A stretch of DNA of 64,000 nt from Adiantum capillus-veneris (GCA_014529385.2 CM043962.1:85243680-85307679); one strand, 5' to 3'. Shown: positions 23,936 through 35,735, numbered from the stretch's first letter. The notes: a model not told the origin generated them from the letters alone. Numbers and translations are program-made.

Positions 23936-24162
23936 ATGTGCATGCAAATTTTTTATGTATGTATTTTTTAGGGGGAGGGGTAGAGACAGAGAGAGTGCGT
24001 GAGAGAGAAACTATATGTGCATGCAAAATTTTTATGTATGTATATTTTAGAGAGAGAGAGAGAGAGGGGGGGGGGGGGGGGGAGGGAGAGAGAGAGAGAG
24101 AGAGGGGCACAAAGAGACTAAGACCAAGTTATAGAACACTCCATAGGGGGAGAGTGTGTGTT

Positions 24163-24210
<48 letters not shown>

Positions 24211-24212
<2 letters not shown>

Positions 24213-25802
24213 TAACATTTAATGGCCTAATAACTTCTGTGTAGCGGAAATTAGCATGAACATAGTGGGCATTTCATTAGAATAGCTTCCTAATGAGAAT
24301 TACAAGAGTGCTTGGGTGGAGAGAGCAACAAAAAGCATAACACCTAGTTAGATAGCATCGACAATACTTTCAAAAGAGAGAGAAATTAAGCTATTGACAA
24401 CAGTTGAGGACCGGATTTGCATGGAGCCGGTCCCCCCTCCAAAAGGCTTTGTATTATAGTTTCTCCCTTCAAGAGAGACATTGTACAATACAATTCTTTG
24501 TGTTCCTTCAAGACTAGCTAGTGCAATGAAGATGGAAGCTTCATACACTAAGCAAAACACTTAATCAAACACAACTTGAATTATCCCCGTTCTCAGACCC
24601 AAGACCTCACACACCTTCGAAGATGGTGAGAGCTAGCAGGGTATGAGAGTAGATTGAGAGGAAGAAGGAGTATCTTACGAGAAAGATGTACATCTCCTCA
24701 CATAATCACTCATATTAGCATAGCTTAGCTTAGTAATTAGCTTGGTAGAGGAGATGAGCATGCATTGAAGCTTGGCTCTTGGTTGGATTTGCATCCACAT
24801 GCCAAGAGAGTGTTGATGTAGGCTTCTATCTCACAAGCTTGGAGTAGGTGATGAGCTCTCCATTAAAGCTTGGGAGGAGATAGAGTATTCTTCCTTCACA
24901 CATGGTCCAGTGTGAGTGTGTGTGTGTCAATGCCAAGCAAAAATCAGCCCCCTCTCTCTCTTGGGCGAGCCCTAGCTGCTAATTAGGTCTGGCTTTTGCC
25001 TCATTGGACCTCCCCAGGTCAAGCCAATAGGAATTAAGCAGCATAAGTGATAGCCTTCTGACATGTGTCCCCCTTTCCCCTTTTGTGAGAGCTTTAGGTA
25101 ATTAAATAATTAAACAAAACTCTCATTGGACCCCTTTGTCTCCTGGCCAATAGAAATCAGGCAAGCCATGAGGCTTCTGAATGCTCATTGGACCCTTTGG
25201 GAGACTGCCCAATAGTCTTCTAGGAGACTTAATTCTCATTGGTTTCTTTTATTAAATGTTTTTAAATTAATTAAACTACATTTACTCTAGCTTAATTCTC
25301 ATTGGTCCACTTCAAGGGTCTTCCAATAGGAATTGGGCACACCTTGTGGGCATCTGGCCTAGGGAGCTGACATGTGTCCCTCATTCCCTTTATGTAAAGG
25401 GAACCTGTGTGTGTGTGTGTGTGGCTTTCTCTCTCATCCCCTACCTTTGGGGCTCGCCCCCTCCCATGTAGGGATGTGCAAAGACTTTTAGGGCACACAC
25501 AAAGCATCCAATTTTCCCTAGGGTTGACCTTTGGACACAACCTTTGAATTTTGGAACCTTAGCATTTTGGAAGTCTTAATGGGCTGAACCTTAGGGTCTT
25601 TTTGGCCCATTGTTGCACATGGCTCTTTTGCAGATGGCCCCCCCTTTGGATCCCTATTTTCCCTCCTTTGGATCCCTACTGTGGCCGGTCTGCTAGCTTA
25701 ACCAATATTCTAGCCTTTTCTCCCTTGGCACTTCCCCACATTAAATGATCAGTTTAATATGAGAAAATCATTTAGGAGAATTAGATATTGATTGTTATGA
25801 CA
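24211..25802 (-). mobile_element. 3' LTR of family A copy A2 (minus strand)
   Basis: On the minus strand it begins TGTCATAACAATC at 25802 and ends TGTTACA at 24211. It is the 3' LTR because the polypurine tract (AAGAGAGAGGTAA, 25803-25815 read on minus) lies directly upstream. Its left neighbour is a (GA)n run, so the insertion side cannot be defined by a target duplication. Its length is 1592 bp. Confidence 0.92.
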
Positions 25803-26158
25803 TTACCTCTCTCTTGAAATCATAGTCGTCCTCGACTATGGTGTAGAGAAGATAAAGCATATGCATGAGTCCTTTTCTTAGCGGGTAGAGGATCCCTATG
25901 TTACCCTACGACATCATTCCATAATGGATGACTAGTCCATTTGGCGCTTGAGAGCCTGAGTCTGCCGCAAGCATGTCTGCACATTAGTCCTATCAGTCTT
26001 CCATAGTAGAGTGACAAGCTCTACTTGGTGTTTGGGAGACGTCGTCTCCGCAAACTTGATCTAAGCATGCATACTACTTCATTTTTGTGCACAAATAAAG
26101 AAAAAGAGAGTCTTATAAGACAAAAATTTTGTTCATTTTTAACATTTTGTACATTTGC
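25803..26158 (-). other. A2 3' untranslated region with polypurine tract
   Basis: It lies between the pol stop and the 3' LTR. The purine run AAGAGAGAGG (within 25803-25815 on the minus strand) would prime plus-strand DNA synthesis. The same layout is seen at 35383-35735 in A3. No ORF is supported. Confidence 0.8.
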
Positions 26159-29100
26159 TTACTCTTGGGAAGCATTGTAAGCATTGACAAGGTTTAGGTT
26201 ATCCTTTAATTGTATGCCTTGCATCCATCTAGCATCTTCAAAAGGATAATTCTTAAACTTAATAAGATATCGTCGGATAGTCTTACCGCCTCTTAATACC
26301 TTGTCTTCATGTCGGAGAATGGACTCGGGCTGCAGCACCTCCTCGTGGTCCTCGATCTGCGGTGGGTCTTCAATAGTTGGTTCTTGAGGTGGCTCTCCTT
26401 TGTAAGGCTTTAATAGGCTCACATGAAAAGCATTGTGTATGAGCCAATGATTGGGCAACTTAAGTTGATAGGCCATCTCATTGATTGGCCTAAGAATCTG
26501 GAAGGGACCATAGTACCTTTTTGCTAGTTTAGCATAGTACTTTTGGTGGCCCGTAGGATTCTTGCCCGTCGTGTGCCTTAATCGAGCCTTGGGAAACTTT
26601 AACAAGACCCAATCGTTTTCTTTAAAGGCTTGGGCTCTTCTGTGCTTGTCAGCAGCAGCCTTTTGCCTTTGCTGTGAGATAGAGATAGCATCCTTAATCT
26701 TTTGGAAAGATTCTTGTAGGTCTCGGCTATACTCATCTGCAGCGAAGATCTTCCCATGTACCTTAAGTAGCAAGGGACTTTTTGATCTTCCCTCAATTAC
26801 CTCGAAAGGTGCTTTTCCTGTGGAAGTATGTACAGTGTTATTGTAAGCATACTCTACTAAGGGTAAGTACTTCTCCCATTGGGATCTTTGATCTACTTCC
26901 GTTACATAGGCTTTTAGTAGATCGAGAATGGTTAGGTTAGCTATTTCACTTTGGCCATCAGTTTGTGGATGATAGGCCGAAGAGAAGTTTAGCCTTGTTC
27001 CTAAATTCTCAAAGAGACCCTTCCAGAAATTACTGGTCATTCTAGGATCTCTATCTGACACTATGGACATTGGCAAGCCATGGTACTTGAAAATTTGTGA
27101 AATGAAGAGGGTTGCCATTTGATGGGCTTTGATAGTCTTTTTGACAGGTATAAAATGAGCTTGTTTACTGAACCTGTCTACTATCGTCCATATTCCCGTA
27201 TTCCCATGGATAGACTTAGGCAATCCAAAGATAAAATCCATGGATATGCTCTCCCAAGGTGAATTAGGGATTGGCAAGGGTTGAAGCAATCCAAGTTGCT
27301 TCCCTCTATCAAATTTTGTCTTTTGACATACCACACATTTGGAAACATACTCGTGTATGTTCACTTTCATGGTAGGCCAATAGAAATATGTTTCAATTCC
27401 CTTTAGGGTAGACTGAATCCCTCTATGCCCCGCATATGGGGGAGCATGAGATTCATACATTACTTTCTCACGTAGTGAGTTAGTAACGCATAGTCTATTG
27501 CCATAGAGAAGATAACCATCTTGTAAAGTAAATGGTTCTTCTTTCTTCCCTAATGCAAGGGCTGAAATCACATCTCTAAAATCGGGATCAATAGCATACT
27601 CATCTATCATTGAAGATAGATCATTGTGAGTTGCTATGGAAACCGCATTCACTCTCGGTCGTCTTGAGAGTGCATCGGCTACTTGATTATGCTTGCCAGC
27701 AATGTGAGCAATATGAAAATGAAATTGCGAAAGGAAATTTGCCCACCTCATTTGTTTGTCGGAGAGCTTGGTCTGCGTCATGAAGTACTTAAGACTTTGG
27801 TGATCCGTTCGCAGAATGAAAGGAGTCCCCAATAAATAGTGCTTCCATGAGTCTAAGGCATGTAGAACTGCAAGGAGTTCTTTTTCGTATATGCCTAGAG
27901 CTTTCTCAACAGGGTCGAGCCTTCGACTCTCATAGCCTATGGCGTGCCCTTCTTGGAGCAGAACAGCCCCAAGGCAATCACCACAAGCATCACATTGGAC
28001 CTCAAATGGTTTTGAGAGATCCGGTAGTGTAAGCACAGGTTGAGAGATAAGCTTTTCTTTAAGCTTTTCGAAAGCATTGTTCTCCTTAGCAGACCACGTA
28101 TACCTAACACTTTTCTTTGTTAGGTCATGTAATGGTCCCGCAATTCGTGAGAACTTTTCTATGAAGCGTCTATAGTATGCACACATACCTATAAAGCTTC
28201 TTAGTTCATGAAGAGTCCTTGGTTTAGGCCATCCTTTTATTACCTCTAACTTGGATGGATCCATTTGGATTCCATCTTGAGAGATAATGTGACCTAAATA
28301 TTGAATCTCTTGCAAGAAAAATTCACTTTTCTTTCGATTAACATAAAGTTTATTCTCTCTTAAAACTTGAAATATTACCTGGAGGTGTTGCTTGTGTTCC
28401 TCCAATGAATTAGAGTAGATGATAATATCATCAAAGAACACTCCAGTGAAGGTTCGATGAGGCCTAAACAGCTTCTCCATCAAGCGGTTGAATGTGGCTG
28501 GTGCATTGGTCAAGCCAAAAGGCATGACAATGTATTCGTAAAGACCAAATGTAGTACGAAATGCGGTCTTTACAATGTCTTGATCAACTATCCTTATTTT
28601 ATGATAGCCACTTTTTAGGTCAATCCTACTGAAGTAGGTCGATCCTTGTAGCTTATCAAATAGGTCTTCTACCCGTGGAACGGGAAACCTATTCTTGATA
28701 GTGATCCTATTTAGTGCTCTATAGTCGACACACATACGATATGTGCCGTCTTTCTTTTGCACTAATAGCACAGGTGAGCAAAATGGAGATGAGCTAGGCG
28801 TAACCATGCCCTTCTCAACTAACTCATGCACTTGCGGCATAATCTCCTCTTGTTGAGCTTGAGAAACTCTATAAGGAGGTTTGTTAGGCGGTGAACTTCC
28901 TGGAAGAAGTTCAATTGCATGGTCGTCATTACCTCGTTTAGGAGGTAGCTCACAAGGGATGTCGTCAATAAAAACATCTTGAAACCCCTTGAGAAAATTG
29001 GATAACTCTAATTCCTTTTGGTTGCTTTTATTTTCTTTTGCTAAAGCATTAGGTTCATTTTGAGAATCTTTAACAAAAATCATGTACACGGAAATAGAGC

Positions 29101-30379
29101 TCTTTATTGACTTGTTGAAAGCAGGTGTATGTACAATGGGGATGGTGTTACCCATCTCCTTAGCATCTATATACATGTCCTTTTCCTTGAACTTAAAGGA
29201 GATTCTCCTTTCAGGAAATTTAACATCGGCAGCCAGGCGGTCAAACCATGGTGCCCCTAGGATTACATCCTCATGCTTGAGAGGAGAGATAAAGAAGTCC
29301 TCTTTGTCCACATAGCCTTGGACATGAAGCCTCAATTTCCCGATTAAGGGAGTGACTGAAGCTTCTTGCCCCTTGAAGGCACTGTCTGCGGGTAGGATAT
29401 CTCCCATCTCGTAGGATTGTATGCCTAGCTTGGTGGCTAACTCCATAGATATGAAATTGTGAGTAGAACCAGGGTCAAAGAGAATAAAAGCATCATGTTC
29501 TCTTACCTTTCCCCAAGCATGGCATAGAGGAGATCCTTTGTGGTGAGTTTGGTGAATCTCCTCCTCTTGGATTTCAACCAAAGAAGCTCTAGGAGGATCT
29601 TGGCGGTTGTTCTTTTGGGGACAAGCGCGGTACGCATGCCCTTGTTCGCCGCACTTGAAACACCGGTTATCCTTACGATAACGCTCAAGCTCTTCAGGAG
29701 AGAGTTTATTCTTTCCTTTGTAAACTCCCTTCTCTTTAGCTTTGTTGGAATTGCCCTTAGGAGACTTTTGGACATTGTCCTTCCCCTTAGGCTCATTCGA
29801 ACCCTTGTTTTCCGGGGGCTTATTATTTCTTTTACCCCCCGTTTGGAAATTGATTCGCGAGGCCACCATAGTATGGTGTATTACCGCCGATATGGTACGT
29901 GGCCTTTGGGAGTTGACATACTCCGCCATTTCTTCGGTTAAGTCTGCACAAAATTGTTGCTTTTGCTCTCCAAAATCCAACTTTTTGAAGACAGTGGCTT
30001 TGAGTTGTAGGTCCCAAAACTTGTCTACATATTTGTGGATGGATTCATTGGGAGAGAGCTTTAAGCTTCGCCATTCGGTGAGTACTTTGTCTTTGGCATC
30101 GGTGGCCAAAAACTGCTTCATAATGGAAGCTCTTAAAGCCTTCCATGTTCGTGGAGCTTCACCGTTGGCTCGTAGGCTAGACCACCATTGTCTGGCGGAC
30201 TTTTGAAAGTGCATAGCTACATGGCGTAGCTTAGAGGACTCCGTGAAGCCCTCATCTCCAAACGCCGTATCGAATTGCTGGATAAAGGCCAAAACTTTGT
30301 CTGTAGCACCGAAGGTGCCATCATAGGTAGGGAAAGAGATGCTCTTCCCTCCTATTGGCCAAGAGGCAAAGGGGTCCAA
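26159..30379 (-). CDS. Family A chromovirus gag(partial)-pol polyprotein, uninterrupted frame
   Basis: A single 1406-codon frame. Residues 13-210 are the capsid part of gag, and CFKCGEQGHAYRAC is near 240-253. The protease motif LFDPGSTHNFIS is at about 300. RT spans about 540-700, with LKSGYHKIRI and catalytic FFDD at about 648-651. RNase H spans about 793-905 (DACGDCLG, EKELLAVLHA, TDHQSLKYF). The integrase zinc finger is about 975-1022 (H, H, CVVCQ), and its core carries D (MDF, about 1048), D (SDRD, about 1108) and E (DGQSE, about 1144). A chromodomain-like tail is about 1352-1388 (YLIKFKNYPFEDARW). All pol catalytic residues are present. The natural gag N-terminus is missing: the first residues (MDPFASWPIG) come from antisense LTR sequence at the 30349 junction. 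The 5' LTR and promoter are also missing, so the protein is probably not normally expressed. It could act in trans if transcribed. Confidence 0.93.
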   Translation of the reverse strand: MDPFASWPIGGKSISFPTYDGTFGATDKVLAFIQQFDTAFGDEGFTESSKLRHVAMHFQKSARQWWSSLRANGEAPRTWKALRASIMKQFLATDAKDKVLTEWRSLKLSPNESIHKYVDKFWDLQLKATVFKKLDFGEQKQQFCADLTEEMAEYVNSQRPRTISAVIHHTMVASRINFQTGGKRNNKPPENKGSNEPKGKDNVQKSPKGNSNKAKEKGVYKGKNKLSPEELERYRKDNRCFKCGEQGHAYRACPQKNNRQDPPRASLVEIQEEEIHQTHHKGSPLCHAWGKVREHDAFILFDPGSTHNFISMELATKLGIQSYEMGDILPADSAFKGQEASVTPLIGKLRLHVQGYVDKEDFFISPLKHEDVILGAPWFDRLAADVKFPERRISFKFKEKDMYIDAKEMGNTIPIVHTPAFNKSIKSSISVYMIFVKDSQNEPNALAKENKSNQKELELSNFLKGFQDVFIDDIPCELPPKRGNDDHAIELLPGSSPPNKPPYRVSQAQQEEIMPQVHELVEKGMVTPSSSPFCSPVLLVQKKDGTYRMCVDYRALNRITIKNRFPVPRVEDLFDKLQGSTYFSRIDLKSGYHKIRIVDQDIVKTAFRTTFGLYEYIVMPFGLTNAPATFNRLMEKLFRPHRTFTGVFFDDIIIYSNSLEEHKQHLQVIFQVLRENKLYVNRKKSEFFLQEIQYLGHIISQDGIQMDPSKLEVIKGWPKPRTLHELRSFIGMCAYYRRFIEKFSRIAGPLHDLTKKSVRYTWSAKENNAFEKLKEKLISQPVLTLPDLSKPFEVQCDACGDCLGAVLLQEGHAIGYESRRLDPVEKALGIYEKELLAVLHALDSWKHYLLGTPFILRTDHQSLKYFMTQTKLSDKQMRWANFLSQFHFHIAHIAGKHNQVADALSRRPRVNAVSIATHNDLSSMIDEYAIDPDFRDVISALALGKKEEPFTLQDGYLLYGNRLCVTNSLREKVMYESHAPPYAGHRGIQSTLKGIETYFYWPTMKVNIHEYVSKCVVCQKTKFDRGKQLGLLQPLPIPNSPWESISMDFIFGLPKSIHGNTGIWTIVDRFSKQAHFIPVKKTIKAHQMATLFISQIFKYHGLPMSIVSDRDPRMTSNFWKGLFENLGTRLNFSSAYHPQTDGQSEIANLTILDLLKAYVTEVDQRSQWEKYLPLVEYAYNNTVHTSTGKAPFEVIEGRSKSPLLLKVHGKIFAADEYSRDLQESFQKIKDAISISQQRQKAAADKHRRAQAFKENDWVLLKFPKARLRHTTGKNPTGHQKYYAKLAKRYYGPFQILRPINEMAYQLKLPNHWLIHNAFHVSLLKPYKGEPPQEPTIEDPPQIEDHEEVLQPESILRHEDKVLRGGKTIRRYLIKFKNYPFEDARWMQGIQLKDNLNLVNAYNASQE

Positions 30380-31291
30380 TGAGAGTTTAGTTTAATTATT
30401 TAATTACCTAAAGCTCTCACAAAAGGGGAAAGGGGGACACATGTCAGAAGGCTATCACTTATGCTGCTTAATAGTCATTGGCTTGACTTGGGGAGAGCCA
30501 ATGAGGGCTCAGCAAGAGCAAATAGCAAGAGGGCTCGCCCAAGAGAGAGAGGGGGCTGATTTTTGCAAGGCATTATCACACACACACTCACACAATCTCA
30601 TGTGTGAAGAAAGAGAAGACTATCTCCTCCCAAGCTTTAATGGAGAGCTCATCACCTACTCCAAGCTTGTGAGATAGAAGCCTACATCAACACACTCTTG
30701 GCATGTGGATGCAAATCCAACCAAGAGCCAAGATTCAATGCATGCTCATCTCCTCTACCAAGCTAATTACTAAGCTAAGCTATGCTAATATGAGTGATTA
30801 TGTGAGGAGATGTACATCTTTCTCGTAAGATACTCCTCCTTCCTCTCAATCTACTCTCATACCCTGCTAGCTCTCACCATCTTCGAAGGTGTGTGAGGTC
30901 TTGGGTCTGAGAACGGGGATAATTAAAGTTGTGTTTGTTAAGTGTTTTGCTTAGTGCATGAAGCTTTCATCTTCATTGCACTAGCTAGTCTTGAAGGAAC
31001 AAAAAGAATTGTATTGTACAATGTCTCTCTTGATGGGAGAAACCATAATACAAAGCCTTTTGGAGGGGGGACCGGCTCCATGCCAATCCGGTCCTCAACT
31101 GTTGTCATCAGCTTAATTTCTCTCTCTTTTGAAAGTATTGTTGATGCTATCTAACTAGGTGTTATGCTTTTTGTTGCTCTCTCCACCCAAGCACTCTTGT
31201 AATTCTCATTAGGAATCTTTTCTGATGAAATGCCCACTATGTTCATGCTCATTTCCGCTACACACAAGTTATTAGGCCATTAAATGTTACA
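30350..31291 (+). mobile_element. Partial family A LTR (3' 940 bp), plus strand
   Basis: It matches A1 LTR from about 16498 (TATTGGCCAAGAGGC) to its end (AAATGTTACA). It is oriented opposite to the A2 pol it abuts. The junction at about 30348-30352 shares a few bases (TCCT/CCT) with both partners, as expected for a microhomology-mediated join. No primer-binding site follows. Unrelated sequence starts at 31292. It may be the remnant of the 5' LTR of A3. Confidence 0.88.
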
Positions 31292-31440
31292 AAACAGATG
31301 GAAGAAAAGCCTCCAGAGGTGCCACTGAGTGCTCCTCAAGCTTAATGCAAGGCTGTCCCCGGTAGCGGCGCCAAAAATGTACGCTTTGATGTACGTGTCG
31401 AAGGCTGGGAACTTGCATGTTAACTAAAAGATGTAAGAGT
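31292..31440 (-). mobile_element. Fragment of another LTR element with tRNA-Asp-type primer site
   Basis: Read on the minus strand the fragment contains TTTGGCGCCGCTACCGGGGA (about 31354-31373). This resembles the complement of the plant tRNA-Asp 3' end (TGGCGCCGTTGCCGGGG) with two differences. Elements of the Tat/Athila group often carry this kind of site after the LTR. Only about 150 bp are present, wedged between the family A LTR fragment and A3 gag. Confidence 0.5.
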
Positions 31441-34400
31441 CTCCATTATGAAGCAGTTTTTGGCCACCGATGCCAAAGACAAAGTACTCACCGAATGGCA
31501 AAGCTTGAATCTCTCTCCCTATGAATCCATCCACAAATATGTAGACAAGGTTTGGGACCTACAACTCAAAGCCACTGTCTTCAAAAAGTTGGATTTTGGA
31601 GAGCAAAAGCAACAATTCTATGCGGGCTTAATCGAAGAAATGGCGGAGTATGTCAACTCTCAAAGGCCACGCACCATATTAGCGGTAATACACCATACTA
31701 TGGTGGCCTCTCAAATCAATTTCCAAACAGGGGCTAAGAGGAATTCTAAGGCCCCGGAAAACAAGGGTTCCAATGAGCCTAAGGGGAAGGAAAATGTTCA
31801 AAAGACTCCTAAGGCCAATTCCAACAAAGCTAAAGAGAAGGGAGTTTACAAAGGCAAAAACAAACTCTCTCCTGAAGAGCGAGCATTATCGCAAAGATAA
31901 CCGGTGTTTCAAGTGCGGCAAACAAGGGCATGATTACCGCACTTGTCCCAAAAAGAACACCCGCCATGATCGTCCTAGAGCTACCTTGGTCGAAATCCAA
32001 GAGGAGGAAACTCACCACAAAGGATCTCCTCTATGCCATGCTTGGGGAAGGGTAAGAGAACATGATGCTTTTATTCTCTTTGATCCTGGTTCTACTGACA
32101 ATTTTATATCTATAGAGTTGGCCACCAATCTAGGCATACAATCCTACGAGATGGGAGATGTTCTACCCGGCAGACGGTGCTTTCAAGGGGCAAGAAGCTT
32201 CAGTCACTCCCTTAATCTGGAAATTGAGGCTCCATCTCCAAAGCTATGTGGACAAAGAGGACTTCTTTATCTCTCCTCTCAAGCATGAGGGATGTAATCC
32301 TAGGGGCACCATGGTTTTGATCGCCTGGCTGCCAATGTTAAATTTCCCGAAAGGAGAATCTACTTTAGGTTCAAGGGAAAAGATATGTACATAGATGCTA
32401 AGCAAATGGGTAACACCATACCCATTGTACAAACGCAAGCTTTCAACAAGTCAATAAAGAGCTCTATTTCCGTGTACATGATTTTTGTTAAAGCTTCTCA
32501 AAACAAACCTAATGCTTTAGCAAAAGAAAATGAAAGCAACCACAAAGACTTAGAGTTATCCAATTTTCTCAAGGGGTTTCAAGATGTCTTTATTGACGAC
32601 ATCCCTTGTGAGTTACCTCCTAAACGAGGTAATGATGACCATGCAATTGAACTTCTTCCAGGAAGTTCACCGCCTAATAAACCTCCTTATAGAGTTTCTC
32701 AAGCTCAACAAGATGAGATTATGCGGCAAGTGCATGAGTTAGTTGAGAAGGGCATGGTTAGGCCTAGATCATCTCCATTTTGCTCACCTATGCTATTAGT
32801 GCAAAAGAAAGACGACACATATCGTATGTGTGTCGACTATAGAGCACTAAATAGGATCACTATCAAGAATAGGTTTCCCGTGCCATGGGTAGAAGAACTA
32901 TTTGATAAGCTACAAGGATCGACCTACTTCAGTAGGATTGACCTAAAAAGTGGCTATCATCAAATAAGGATAGTTGATCAAGACATTGTAAAGACCGCAT
33001 TTCGCACCACGTTTGGTCTTTACGAATACATTGTCATGCCTTTTGGCTTGACCAATGCACCAACCACATTCAATCGCTTGATGGAGAAGCTGTTCAAGCC
33101 TCACCGAACCTTCACTGGAGTGTTCTTTGATGATATTATCATCTACTCTAATTCATTAGACGAACACAAGCAACACCTCCAGGTAATATTTCAAGTTTTA
33201 AGAGAGAATAAACTTTATGTAAATTGAAAGAAAAGTGATTTTTTCTTGCAAGAGATTCAGTATTTAGGTCACATTATCTCTCAAGATGGCATCCAAATGG
33301 ATCCATCAAAGTTAGAGGTAATAAAAGGACGGCCTAAACCAAGGAATCTTCATGAACTAAGAAGCTTTATAGGTATGTGTGCATACTATAGACGCTTCAT
33401 AGAAAAGTTCTCACAAATTGCGGGACCATTACATGACCTAACAAAGAAAAGCATTAGGTATAGATGGTCTGCTAAGGAGAACAATGCTTTCGAAAAGCTT
33501 AAAGAAAAGCTTATCTCTCAACCTGTGCTTACACTACCGGATCTCTCAAAGCCATTTGAGGTCCAATGTGACGCTTGTGGTGATTGCCTTGGAGCTGTTT
33601 TTCTTCAAGAAGGGCACGCCATAGGCTATGAAAGTTGAAGGCTCGACCCTGTTGAGAAAGCTCTAGGAATATATGAAAAGGAACTCCTTGCTGTTCTACA
33701 TGCCTTAGAGTCATGGAAGCACTATTTATTGGGGACTCCTTTCTTTCTGCGAGAACGGATCACCAAAGTCTTAAGTACTTCATGATGCAGACCAAGCTCT
33801 CCGAAAAACTATTGAGGTGGGCAAATTTCCTTTTGCAATTTCATTTTCATATTGCTCACATTGCTGGCAAGCATAATCAAGTAGTCGATGCACTCTCATG
33901 ACGGCCGAGAGTGAATGTGGTTTCCATAGCAACTCACAATTATCTATCTTCAATGATAGATGAGTATGCTATTGATCCCGATTTTAGAGATATGATTTCA
34001 GCCCTTACATTAGGGAAGAAAGAGGAACCATTTAATTTACAAGATGGTTATCTTGTCTATGGAAATAGAATATGCGTTAGTAACTCACTCCGTGAGAAAG
34101 TAATGTATGAATCTCATGCTCCTCCTTATGCAGGGCATAGAGGGATTTAGTCTACTCTAAAGGGAATTGAAACATATTTCTATTGGCCTACCATGAAAGC
34201 GAACATACAAGAGTATGTTTCTAAATGTGTGGTATGCCAAAAGACAAAATTTGATAGAGAGAAGCAACCTAGATTGGTTCAACCCTTGCCAATCCCTAAT
34301 TCACCATGGGAGAGCATATCCATAGATTTTATCTTTGGATTGCCTAAGTCTATCCATGGGAATATGGGAATATAGACGATAGTAGATAGGTTCAATAAAC

Positions 34401-35382
34401 AAGCTCATTTTATACCTGTCAAAAAGACTATCAAAGCCCATGAAATGGCAACCCTCTTCATTTCACAAATTTTCAAGTACCATGGCTTGCCAATGTCCAT
34501 AGTGTCAGATAGAGATCCTAGAATGACCAGTAATTTCTGGAAGGGTCTCTTTGAGAATTTAGGGACAAGGCTAAACTTCTCTTCAGCCTATCATCCACAA
34601 ACGGATGGCCAAAGTGAAATAGCTAACCTAACAATTCTCGATCTACTAAAAGCCTATGTAACGGAAGTAGATCAAAGATCCCAATGGGAGAAGTACTTAC
34701 CCTTAGTGGAGTATGCTTACAATAACACTGTGCATACTTCCACGGGAAAAGCACCTTTCGAGGTAATTGAGGGAAGATCAAAAATTCCTTTGCTACTTAA
34801 GGTACATGGGAAGATCTTCGTTGCAGATGAGTATAGCTGAGACCTACAAGAATCTTTTCAAAAGATTAAGGATACTATCTCTATCTCACAGCAAAGGCAA
34901 AAGGCTGTTGCTGACAAGCACAGAAGAGACCAAGTCTTTAAAGAAAATGACTGGGTCTTATTAAAATTTCCCAAGGCTCGACTAAGGCACACGACGGGCA
35001 AGAATTCTATGGGACACCAAAAGTACTATGCTAAACTAGCAAAAAGGTACTATGGTCTCTTCCAGATTCTTAGGCCAATCAATGAGATGGCCTATCAACT
35101 CAAGTTGCCCAATCATTGGCTCATACACAATTCTTTCCATGTGAGCCTACTAAAGCCTTACAAAGGAGAGCCAGCTCAAGAACCAACTACTGAAGACCCA
35201 CCGGAGATCGAGTACCAAGAAGAGGTGCTGCAGCCAGAGTCCATTCTTCGACATGAAGACAAGGTACTAAGAGGCGGTAAGACTATCCGACGATATCTTA
35301 TTAAGTTTAAGAATTATCCTTTTGAAGATGCTAGATGGATAACCTAAACCTTGTCAATGCTTACAATGCTTCCCAAGAGTAA
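31441..35382 (+). pseudogene. Family A copy A3: decayed gag-pol
   Basis: Homology with A2 begins at the gag segment SIMKQFLATDAKDKVL and runs to the pol end. Order: gag C-part, knuckle CFKCGKQGHDYRTC (about 31908), protease LFDPGSTDNFIS, RT with FFDDIIIYS (about 33127-33153), RNase H, integrase with SDRDPRMTSNFW, and chromodomain. Lesions include frameshifts near 31880, 32168 and 33750. Nonsense codons lie at about 33225, 33636, 33899, 34148, 34373 and 34838, several at CGA, CAG or TGG codons. A 22-bp deletion between GGAT repeats at about 35338 removes part of the C-terminal tail. It cannot encode protein. Confidence 0.92.
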
Positions 35383-35735
35383 GCAAGTGTACAAATGATA
35401 AAAATGAACAAAGTTTTTGTCTTATAAGACTCTCTGTTTCTTTATTGTGCACAAAAATGAAGTAGTATGCATGCTTAGATGAAGTTTGCGGAGACGGCGT
35501 CTCCCAAACACCTAGTAGACGTTGTCACTCTACTATGGAAGATTGATAGGACTAATGTACATACATGCTTGTGGCAGCTTAGGCTCTCAAGCGCCAAATG
35601 GACTACTCATCCATTCTGGAACGATGTCGTAGGGTAACATAGGGATCCTCTACCCGCTAGAAAAAAGACTAATGAATAGGCTTTATCTTCTCTACCCCAT
35701 AGTCGAGGACGACTATGATTTCAAGAGAGAGATAA
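35383..35735 (+). other. A3 3' untranslated region and polypurine tract
   Basis: Collinear with the A2 3' untranslated region in the opposite orientation. The purine-rich AAGAGAGAGATAA (35723-35735) directly precedes the LTR. Confidence 0.8.

Larger units (their letters stand above)
21430..24210. other. Region between A1 and A2 without a clear gene
   Basis: It holds many microsatellites: TA-rich at about 21607-21625, (TC)n at about 21722-21766, (GT)n then (GA)n at about 23032-23119, (GA)n at about 23495-23526, a GA-flanked G run at about 24067-24082, and (GT)n/(GA)n at about 24160-24210. A 70-bp palindrome stands at 23328-23397. A 37-bp stretch with core 'tatgtgcatgcaaa' occurs at about 23935 and again at about 24014. 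Only a doubtful Copia-like gag scrap (23661-23935, minus) suggests coding ancestry. Confidence 0.6.

Noticed and set aside
29540-29941. Long ORFs opposite family A pol, for example 133 and 154 codons
   Set aside because: Antisense shadows of the pol frame, conserved only because pol is.
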